From JAAUTS01 sp038250235 (GTDB lineage Bacteria; Verrucomicrobiota; Verrucomicrobiia; Methylacidiphilales; JAAUTS01), in the NCBI GenBank assembly GCA_038250235.1, contig JBBSCO010000072.1, positions 1 to 12,210 of the forward strand: 12,210 nucleotides of DNA, written 5' to 3'. The notes under the pieces are model-generated. The model was not told where the DNA came from. It saw only the letters and a program-made list of their open reading frames with translations, and did no database searches. Positions 6,188 to 12,210 of this stretch are shown here, one piece after another. Made by a program: the position numbers and the translations under genes. Numbering within the stretch: the first letter of the stretch is position 1; every line of letters begins with the position of its first letter.

Positions 6188-6248
6188 TGAAAAAACAACG
6201 CAGCCGTCCACGTATCCGGAAGCTCTCAGCAGCGGGATCGAATGTTCT

Positions 6249-8036
6249 TCAGGGGGTTTCCGTTCCGTCCCCGCTCTTCGCGGAGGAATCCTTCATAGGA
6301 ACCACGTTCAACAAAAGATAGGCTTCATTGCTCATCACAAACGCCAGGTCATCACCCTGGATGCGGGCCATACGCCAACCATCTTCCAGTTCCTTGCCAA
6401 ACTCAATCACGCGTCTGATGTCTCCTTGGCCCAAGGTCAGGCGAAGGTAAGGCAACCCGATTGTTTTATCCGTAACCGGCAGCCACTCTCTCAGAAGCAG
6501 CCCTGAAAGAAGCTGAAGTTGTTGGTCAAAGATGCTGCGATCAAGTGTTTGGCTTCCAAATTCAACCGGCCATTGACCGTCAGGTAACTTGGACAAGCGA
6601 AGCGGTTTCCCGTCTCCCTTGTCCCATTCCAAAAAATCAGGCTCGCCGACGAAAGGCGTTTTCAAAATTTTGCCATACCACTCATAGGGTGAGGCAGGCA
6701 GGAGGGGTTGACTACTTTCCTGGATCGTGGGAATGGCTGAACGGTAAGGCGTTTCCACATGCACCTCATTCTTTTTCACAGGGGAAAAGCGCAGGGTCTT
6801 TTCCTCAGTTTCCCCCTGCTCATTCCTGATCGCCAAAGTGACACTCCAAGCCGGTTTTAGGAGCCCGGATTTCTTTTTCAACTCATCGGTCAAAGGGTGG
6901 AATGTCTCGGCCCGGGCAGCTTTCAATCCTTCGATAAAAGTTTTTACTTTATCATCATCCGCCGGCAGCGCTTCCGGACCTGCCCATATCCATCCGGACG
7001 GCTTCTTCTCCAAATCCAGGATCAAATCCCCTTTTTGGATTTTTACTTTCAAAATGTCCTCTTTGGCACCAGTAACAAACAGACGGCGATCCCTCAGACG
7101 CTCCATCATCCCGGCAATCAACTGGTAAAGTTGTGCGTTGATTTTAAGGACGGTTGGACGACTGGCCAGTTGCGCATAATAAAACCCTTTTTCCTCCGGC
7201 AATTCGGAACCAACTCGGAGGGTGTCTTTGTTTTCACCCCGGACTATGTCAAGCACCAGGGAAGGCGAACTCAGCCCATAAGCCCCTATATCTGCCGCAT
7301 TGTCCGCGACAAATCCTGCCGCCTGGGCCGAAGCCAGATTGGTAAGAAAAGTGGCCACCTCGTTTTCGTCAGCCCCCGTCATGAGCGGTTTACTGATCTT
7401 CCACTTGTTCCCTTCTTTGATGATTTCGGCTTCCGTGCCATCCTTACGCAAGGCCAGGAGGTTGACGTCCGCGGTGAGAAAATCAAAAATTTTCCGGCTT
7501 CTCCATTCATTCAGGCCTTTGGAAAGTAGTTTCTCAAGGCCTTTGTCAATGATGGCAACTTCATCCTTCTTCCCGTCGTTGATGAGGGCATAAACAGAAC
7601 CTGCGCGGGCTGTTTCATTCCCTAGAGTCAGTTGATAGGTCTTGTCTTTTTCCCGCAGATTGAGCTGGATTCTGGCCGGCTTCAACCCAAAGACATTCAG
7701 GGCCTTTTCCCGGTCTGCTAGTTCATCATCCTTCAGCGTGGCTTTGCGTCGGGAATACTCCAGCTCGGATAGCAGCCCGCTGATGGCGTTGTCATCGGCG
7801 GGAAAACTGACAGGTTTTTCAATCATCCATTTGCCCGCATCATTTTTGGCCAGAACGAGATTGCCTTCGGCATTCACCAGTTCCAGGCGGCTGATAGAAC
7901 CACTGTCCACCAGCAGCACCTGTTCGCTCCTGCGGTTTTTCTCATCAGTCCCGGGGCTCTCAAGACCGGTTGTCACCAGATAGACCAGAATGCCCAGGGC
8001 CACCACTGCCAGAAAAAGTGTTGTGCGTGTATTCAT
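6249..8036 (-). CDS. DUF4340 protein, exporter-cassette partner
   Basis: A 595-residue DUF4340 family protein. The N-terminus has one hydrophobic segment (about 6-23, short positive MNTR before it), either an uncleaved anchor or signal; the rest should lie outside the cytoplasmic membrane. The sequence is built of four similar units at roughly 47-185, 190-320, 328-458 and 467-579. Each has a short beta segment, a Trp-containing W-x-I/V-x-x-P-like strand, a P/G-A-D-D/E-N/D motif and helix (SFPADDNAISGLL, LMTGADENEVATFL, ALPADDDKVKTFI), then often a G-L-x-x-P strand. Function is unknown. DUF4340 genes commonly follow GldG-like genes in ABC cassettes, as here (47 bp after the GldG-like stop), so a structural or substrate-handling role in that complex is inferred. 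The start is an ATG; a weak AGGA lies upstream. Confidence 0.9.
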   Translation of the reverse strand: MNTRTTLFLAVVALGILVYLVTTGLESPGTDEKNRRSEQVLLVDSGSISRLELVNAEGNLVLAKNDAGKWMIEKPVSFPADDNAISGLLSELEYSRRKATLKDDELADREKALNVFGLKPARIQLNLREKDKTYQLTLGNETARAGSVYALINDGKKDEVAIIDKGLEKLLSKGLNEWRSRKIFDFLTADVNLLALRKDGTEAEIIKEGNKWKISKPLMTGADENEVATFLTNLASAQAAGFVADNAADIGAYGLSSPSLVLDIVRGENKDTLRVGSELPEEKGFYYAQLASRPTVLKINAQLYQLIAGMMERLRDRRLFVTGAKEDILKVKIQKGDLILDLEKKPSGWIWAGPEALPADDDKVKTFIEGLKAARAETFHPLTDELKKKSGLLKPAWSVTLAIRNEQGETEEKTLRFSPVKKNEVHVETPYRSAIPTIQESSQPLLPASPYEWYGKILKTPFVGEPDFLEWDKGDGKPLRLSKLPDGQWPVEFGSQTLDRSIFDQQLQLLSGLLLREWLPVTDKTIGLPYLRLTLGQGDIRRVIEFGKELEDGWRMARIQGDDLAFVMSNEAYLLLNVVPMKDSSAKSGDGTETP

Positions 8037-8083
8037 GTAAGTCTTGTCCTGCCCCTCTTTTCAGGGAGAGGTAGCCATCTGGT

Positions 8084-9553
8084 TTACTTCCGGCGACGCA
8101 TCCAGACTAACAAGCCCAGAAAGCAGCCGGCCAAAGGAATGGCCGTGAGAAGCAGGAAACTCGTGCCGAGTTCTTTGTCTCCCAGGTTCACATTGAATTG
8201 TTGAGGAATCTTGGGAGCGATGCCCAGCGATGTTTCTCTGTTCAGGGTCCAATTCATAGCATTGAGGAAGAAATCCAACTGGGCGACTCCAATGTGCTGG
8301 TTGATCAGGAAGCTGGCCCCGCCCACGGCAACGATTCTTGCCCCCTGCAGCCTTACCCCACCATCGGCTACGGAACCCGTATCAATGGCCGCAGCCACGA
8401 CCAGAGGTCCTTTAATATCTTTGTCGGGGCTGTATTCCGGTGTTTTGTTCGTGATATCCGATTCGCCCCAGTATACTTCCGGCGTTCTGACAAGTGCAGT
8501 GACCTGCGGCGATTGGGCCAAAGACAAGGTTCGACATCCCCTCAGGTTCAGATCCATGGCACCTTTCCCTATCCATTCCGTCACAGGATGCACGGCAAAT
8601 TCGCCGGCACGCACTTCGCCGTAAAGCCGCACCTGACCGAGTACGGAGACTTTGGTCATTGCCAGGTTGTTTTCAAAGGTCACGCCATAAGGCTTGAGGA
8701 TTTCTTCCAGACCGGACTCGGTTTTCGGATCAAGCATCAGGATCAGACGGGCCGGGTTTTCCGTACGACTGAGGTAACGGGTCAGGATTTCGATCTCCAA
8801 GGGTGCCAGGGCTGCGTTGGGACCAGCAATGACGAGTAAATCCATGTCATCAGGTAAACCACCCTGGGAAATAAGGTTGATCTTGGCCACCTCGACATTT
8901 TGACGTCGGATGTACTCTGACAAAAAGAAATAACCACTCTGATCCTGTGGGGCTGCTGACGGATCGTATTCCCCGTGGCCGCTGAGGAAATAGACCTTGG
9001 ATTTTTTACCCTGAACCAAGGTCTGGATCGCGGAGGTAATGGCCTGCTCCGCCTTAAAAGCCTTCAGACTGGGTGCCCCTCCCATTCCGACCAGAGTGTT
9101 GTCAATGTCAGCCAATTCGTTGTAGGCAATGATCTTACTCTGACCGTTGTAGTCGACAATGATGACGTTTTCCTGGTCACTCACTTTGTATTCTTCCGAG
9201 TAACGCTTGGCTTCCTCGAAGTTGATAAAAGGATTGATTTTTTTCAGTTCAATCTTTCCCTTGCTGCTGTACTGGTACTCCTCGAGAACAGCTTCCACAT
9301 CCCCCATGATGAGAGGCGCGGATGGGTCGCCCTGGGGTGTAGCAAAATGAATGATCTTAACGGGCGCGGGAAGGGATTCGATCAGTTTGAGCGTCTGACC
9401 ATCAAGCTTGGTGTAGTTGATGAGTGAAAGATTATGGCGGAAGTAATGCTTGTAACCGAGAAAGTTGACGCCAAAAAAGATAAAGACAACCAGCATCAGA
9501 CCGATCACTTGGTTGAAGCGAAGCTGCCAACGGGATGATTTTTTCAAGGTCAT
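8084..9553 (-). CDS. GldG-like ABC transporter auxiliary protein
   Basis: A 489-residue protein of the GldG / ABC-type auxiliary family. It has an N-terminal membrane helix (about 14-34), a large extracytoplasmic region, and a C-terminal helix (about 464-484) followed by basic MRRRK, so both ends are anchored and the middle is outside. Family-typical stretches include the strand SKVYFLSGHGEYD (185-197), LPDDMDLLVIAGPNAALAP (233-251) and LILMLDP (270-276). In Flavobacterium the GldA-GldF-GldG complex is needed for gliding, but homologues are frequent in non-gliding bacteria, where the substrate is unknown. It lies 34 bp after the permease gene and 47 bp before the DUF4340 gene, consistent with one operon. 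The ATG start lacks a clear ribosome site. No gliding gene is visible nearby, so I do not assign gldG. Confidence 0.92.
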   Translation of the reverse strand: MTLKKSSRWQLRFNQVIGLMLVVFIFFGVNFLGYKHYFRHNLSLINYTKLDGQTLKLIESLPAPVKIIHFATPQGDPSAPLIMGDVEAVLEEYQYSSKGKIELKKINPFINFEEAKRYSEEYKVSDQENVIIVDYNGQSKIIAYNELADIDNTLVGMGGAPSLKAFKAEQAITSAIQTLVQGKKSKVYFLSGHGEYDPSAAPQDQSGYFFLSEYIRRQNVEVAKINLISQGGLPDDMDLLVIAGPNAALAPLEIEILTRYLSRTENPARLILMLDPKTESGLEEILKPYGVTFENNLAMTKVSVLGQVRLYGEVRAGEFAVHPVTEWIGKGAMDLNLRGCRTLSLAQSPQVTALVRTPEVYWGESDITNKTPEYSPDKDIKGPLVVAAAIDTGSVADGGVRLQGARIVAVGGASFLINQHIGVAQLDFFLNAMNWTLNRETSLGIAPKIPQQFNVNLGDKELGTSFLLLTAIPLAGCFLGLLVWMRRRK

Positions 9554-9587
9554 GGGATTTGTTTTACTGTGTCCAAAGGTTGGTTTC

Positions 9588-10346
9588 TCAGGCTTTCAAT
9601 CTCCGCAGGGACATTACCTGTTGTGTCATAATCAGGAAGAAAACCGTCAGGGAAAGGTAAAAAACAACGGGACGCGAATCGAAAATTCCCTTGGTAAAGG
9701 TATTCATGTGGTTGAGAATGCCGACGTAGGACACCAGTTCCTGAAAAACCGAATCGGTGCTTCCAGAACCGAGAAAACCCGAGAAAAAAACCAGAACAAT
9801 AATGGCGAAGGATATGAAGGCGGCTATGACCTGGTTCCTGCTCAGAGCAGAGGCGAAAAGTCCCACTGCCATGAAAAACATTCCGGTCATGACTACCATG
9901 CTGTAGGTCAGAAGAAGAGGGCCCCAGTTGATCGGGATCTGGTGTTTGGTCAGAACCTGGAAAATCCAAAGATAGCTCAACGTAGGAAACCACAGCATGA
10001 TATAAAAAATCACCTGCGAAAAAAACTTGGACAATACCACATCCCAATCGGTGACAGGTGCCGTCAAAAGCAGCTCAATCGTACCACTTTTGTATTCCTC
10101 AGAAAACAGGCGCATGGTCAGGATCGGCACGGTAGGGATAATAACAAACCAATACAGCGACCAACCGAAAAAATACTGCATGATAGTGAAATTCTGGAGA
10201 GAACCCGTGCGGCCGACCGCATAGAGGAGAAACTGGAACGAGAACCCGTTCACCAGATATAGCAGAACAAAAATCACATAGGCGATGGGCGAAAAAAGAA
10301 CGGCACCCAGCTCACGTTTCAACAAGACCCAAAAAGCACTCGTCAT
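9588..10346 (-). CDS. ABC-2 type transporter permease (GldF-like)
   Basis: A 252-residue inner-membrane permease with about six membrane helices (roughly 15-40, 55-77, 104-130, 142-165, 170-193, 225-245). Between helices 2 and 3 lies the ABC-2 coupling motif MRLFSEEYKSGTIELLLTAPV, which contacts the ATPase. The frame is open 51 codons upstream of the chosen start, but that part is hydrophilic, overlaps the ATPase gene and has no helix. The ATG at 10344-10346 gives the usual short cytoplasmic MTSAFWVLLKREL start, with AGGAAAG upstream at a workable distance. It follows the ATPase by 17 bp, so the two are clearly co-transcribed and form the transporter core. The substrate is unknown. Confidence 0.94.
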   Translation of the reverse strand: MTSAFWVLLKRELGAVLFSPIAYVIFVLLYLVNGFSFQFLLYAVGRTGSLQNFTIMQYFFGWSLYWFVIIPTVPILTMRLFSEEYKSGTIELLLTAPVTDWDVVLSKFFSQVIFYIMLWFPTLSYLWIFQVLTKHQIPINWGPLLLTYSMVVMTGMFFMAVGLFASALSRNQVIAAFISFAIIVLVFFSGFLGSGSTDSVFQELVSYVGILNHMNTFTKGIFDSRPVVFYLSLTVFFLIMTQQVMSLRRLKA

Positions 10347-10363
10347 TTGATTATATCTTTCCT

Positions 10364-11293
10364 TTAATCCTGAGTTAGTTCGACGAAGACATCCTCCAGC
10401 GATGCCTTGCCCAGACGGAACTCCCTCAGGGGCCAGTTTTCTTTTTTGATCAGTGAATCGATCTGTTCCCGTATGCCGGATCCGGGCTTGGCCACACACT
10501 CAAGTGCAACCCACCCATCCTCCTGACGTGAAATGGAGACGGCAGATACGTGCTCAATTTCTTTGATTTTTTTGACGGCCTCGGCACTGTCCGGAACCCT
10601 GACATCAATGAACAGGGATGCGCTTTTCACGAGCCGGGAGAGATTTTCCAGTGTGTCCGAGGCCTCGATTTTTCCACGGTTGATAATGACCGCCCGGTTG
10701 CAGACCATTTCTACTTCGGGCAGTATGTGGGTGGAAAGTAAAATAGTGTGTTCGCGTCCCAATTCCTTGATGAGATCGCGGACGGAACGTATTTGATTCG
10801 GATCAAGTCCGGCCGTGGGTTCATCCAGAATGAGCAGTTGCGGATCATTCACCAGCGCGTCCGCCAGCCCCACCCGTTGTCGGTAACCACGGGAAAGATT
10901 GCCGATCAGCTTGCGGGAAACATCGTGCAGGCCACATTTAAACATGACTTCGGACACTCGTTTTTTGATCTCACGTCCCCCGACCCTCTTGAGCCCTGCC
11001 CTGTAGGCTAAAAATTCCTGAACCCGCATGTCCGGGTAGAGGGGAACATTTTCCGGCATGTACCCGATTTTTTTTCTAACCTCGATCGATTCGTTTAGAA
11101 GGTCGTGACCGGCAATCCGTATATCTCCGGAGGTGGGCGGAAGATAACCGGTCAGGATACGCATCGTGGTGCTTTTTCCCGCTCCGTTGGGTCCCAGGAA
11201 ACCAACAATCTCCCCCTGATCAACATGAAACGAAATCCCGCGCACTGCTTGGTAGCCGGAGTAACTCTTATGTAAATCTTTGACGGAAATCAT
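10364..11293 (-). CDS. ABC transporter ATP-binding protein (GldA-like)
   Basis: A 309-residue ABC-2 type ATPase. Walker A is GPNGAGKS (34-41); the signature is LSRGYRQR (133-140); Walker B is LLILDE (153-158) followed by the D-loop; the switch His is 189 in LSTHI. The Q-loop position reads IGYMPENVPLYPDM, with Glu where many ABC ATPases have Gln; this is common in this subfamily and not a defect. Residues 225-305 form the extra C-terminal domain seen in drug/gliding-type ATPases. It energises the adjacent permease. It is the first gene of the minus-strand cluster, divergent from parA across a 147-bp gap. The ATG start has no convincing ribosome site. Confidence 0.95.
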   Translation of the reverse strand: MISVKDLHKSYSGYQAVRGISFHVDQGEIVGFLGPNGAGKSTTMRILTGYLPPTSGDIRIAGHDLLNESIEVRKKIGYMPENVPLYPDMRVQEFLAYRAGLKRVGGREIKKRVSEVMFKCGLHDVSRKLIGNLSRGYRQRVGLADALVNDPQLLILDEPTAGLDPNQIRSVRDLIKELGREHTILLSTHILPEVEMVCNRAVIINRGKIEASDTLENLSRLVKSASLFIDVRVPDSAEAVKKIKEIEHVSAVSISRQEDGWVALECVAKPGSGIREQIDSLIKKENWPLREFRLGKASLEDVFVELTQD

Positions 11294-11309
11294 TTAAAAT
11301 TAAGTAGAG

Positions 11310-11338
11310 AAAATGGTGGAGGGCATGGACATTGTCAA
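11310..11338 (-). promoter_or_regulatory. Weak candidate promoter for the exporter operon
   Basis: On the minus strand a perfect TTGACA occupies 11338-11333. Seventeen bases later comes CATTTT (11315-11310), which matches the -10 consensus at only three of six positions. The start codon follows 17 bases downstream. The -35 and position in a divergent intergenic region fit, the -10 does not fit well. For parA on the other strand I see no convincing promoter in 11294-11440. Confidence 0.3.
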
Positions 11339-11440
11339 GTTAATCGCCCCGCCTTTACCAAATTGTAATTTTTTACAGCAAAATCATCTTAATCAAAGCT
11401 CTCGACTTTCCTCCCGGAATTCGTTTTCGTCTATCCCTGC

Positions 11441-12208
11441 ATGAAAGTCGTGGCCATAGCGAACCAAAAAGGTGGTGTTGGAAAAACCACCACAGCCGTG
11501 AATCTCGCGGCGGCTTTGGCCGAGGTTGGCCACAAAACACTCCTCATCGATCTGGATCCCCAGGCCAACGCCAGCACCGCCATCGGCTGCACCGCAGAGC
11601 CCGGGCGCAGCCTCTATTCCTGCATGATCGGTCAATCGGTCATCCACGACAAAATCCAGGCCAGCCCCTACGAAAACCTTTCCATAGTGACTTCCGAAGT
11701 CGATCTGGCGGGCTGCGAGGTCGAAATCGCCCGTATGGAAAATCCTCTGCGACGTCTGCGAGAGGTTCTCGAACCCCTGCGGAACGATAACAACTACCAG
11801 CATGTCCTGCTCGATTGCCCCCCTTCCCTGGGTATCCTCATGACCAATGCCCTTGCGGCGGCCCAAGGACTCTTGGTGCCGGTTCAGTGCGAATTTTTCG
11901 CCTTGGACGGTATCAGCAAAATTCTCGATCTGGTGGCCCGCATCAAAAATAATGGTGTGAACCCGGAAATTGAAGTGGTTGGTGTGGCCCTTACCATGTT
12001 CGACGCTAGAACGCGCTTGAGCCAGCAGGTGATGAGTGAATTGCAACAGCACCTCCCCGATAAAATATTCAAATCAATCATCCCCCGCTCCATCCGCCTC
12101 GGCGAAGCACCCAGTTTCGGCAAGCCCATCCTGGCCTATGATCCCTCAGGTATCGGCTCCCAAAGCTACCGTCAGTTGGCCGCTGAGTTCATCGAACGGG
12201 TAAAGTAA
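11441..12208 (+). CDS. parA: Chromosome-partitioning ATPase ParA (Soj-like)
   Basis: A complete 255-residue ParA/Soj ATPase, the usual chromosomal length. The deviant Walker A is KGGVGKTT (10-17), Walker A' is LIDLDPQANAS (35-45) and Walker B is HVLLDCPPS (121-129). PVQCEFFALDGI (147-158) and IPRSIRLGEAPSFG (214-227) are highly typical of Soj-type ParA. It lacks the N-terminal DNA-binding region of plasmid type Ia ParA, so a chromosomal role is favoured. ParA forms ATP-dependent dimers on the nucleoid that, with ParB at parS sites, move chromosome origins. The ATG start has no strong ribosome site. The stop is two bases from the window end; parB would be expected next. No parS-like palindrome was noticed in the window. 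Confidence 0.95.
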   Translation: MKVVAIANQKGGVGKTTTAVNLAAALAEVGHKTLLIDLDPQANASTAIGCTAEPGRSLYSCMIGQSVIHDKIQASPYENLSIVTSEVDLAGCEVEIARMENPLRRLREVLEPLRNDNNYQHVLLDCPPSLGILMTNALAAAQGLLVPVQCEFFALDGISKILDLVARIKNNGVNPEIEVVGVALTMFDARTRLSQQVMSELQQHLPDKIFKSIIPRSIRLGEAPSFGKPILAYDPSGIGSQSYRQLAAEFIERVK

Positions 12209-12210
12209 TC

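Noticed and set aside
9465..10262. A 265-codon plus-strand frame opposite the permease and GldG-like genes
   Set aside because: Spans two real genes and the gap between them; very charged, repetitive composition without domains.
10347..10499. A 51-residue N-terminal extension of the ABC-2 permease
   Set aside because: It overlaps the ATPase C-terminus, is hydrophilic and lacks family features; the ATG at 10346 has an upstream AGGAAAG.
10580..10620. Glu instead of Gln in the ATPase Q-loop as a sign of inactivity
   Set aside because: P-E at this position is frequent in ABC-2 type ATPases of this kind and all other catalytic motifs are intact.
11393..12052. A 219-codon minus-strand frame opposite parA
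   Set aside because: Antisense shadow of a conserved ParA with all Walker motifs.

Overview
This window looks like a chromosomal segment of a Gram-negative-type bacterium. The best guess is the Planctomycetes-Verrucomicrobia-Chlamydiae group, most likely Verrucomicrobiota. That guess rests on general protein flavour (HisH with C-L-G-Y-Q at the nucleophile, NadB with a long N-T-N-Y-A-Q-G-G stretch, a GldG/DUF4340 ABC cassette beside TPR proteins) and is unproven. Base composition is about even. Strong Shine-Dalgarno sites are scarce, several starts read as GTG, and neither complete tRNA gene encodes its CCA end.

Left edge (1-260): no protein gene. It holds two identical 44-bp repeats built around a 20-bp perfect palindrome, one of them joined to the 5' half of a tRNA gene. 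Then come hisH (261-887, minus), tRNA-Leu(CAA) (988-1069, plus), a seven-unit TPR protein with a polyproline linker (about 1098-2279, minus), and, divergent from it, a small secreted SH3-like/BamE-like protein (2375-3040, plus).

Middle (3066-5113): nadB (L-aspartate oxidase) overlaps by 11 bp the end of a small YkgJ-type cysteine-cluster gene on the same strand. tRNA-Asp(GTC) lies on the opposite strand immediately upstream of that pair.

Right part (5151-11293, all minus): a five-gene run. In transcription order it encodes an ABC ATPase, an ABC-2 permease, a GldG-like extracytoplasmic protein anchored at both ends, a four-unit DUF4340 protein with an N-terminal anchor, and a membrane-anchored TPR/coiled-coil protein. 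The first four form a GldA/GldF/GldG-plus-DUF4340 exporter-like cassette, widespread but functionally unassigned outside gliding bacteria. The fifth may be an accessory part or an independent gene. Divergent from the ATPase is a complete parA/soj (11441-12208, plus), ending two bases before the window edge; parB would be expected just beyond.

Most of the content is housekeeping (His and NAD synthesis, tRNAs, chromosome partition). The parts least explained by known biology are the tRNA-linked palindromic repeats at the left edge and the exporter-like cassette.
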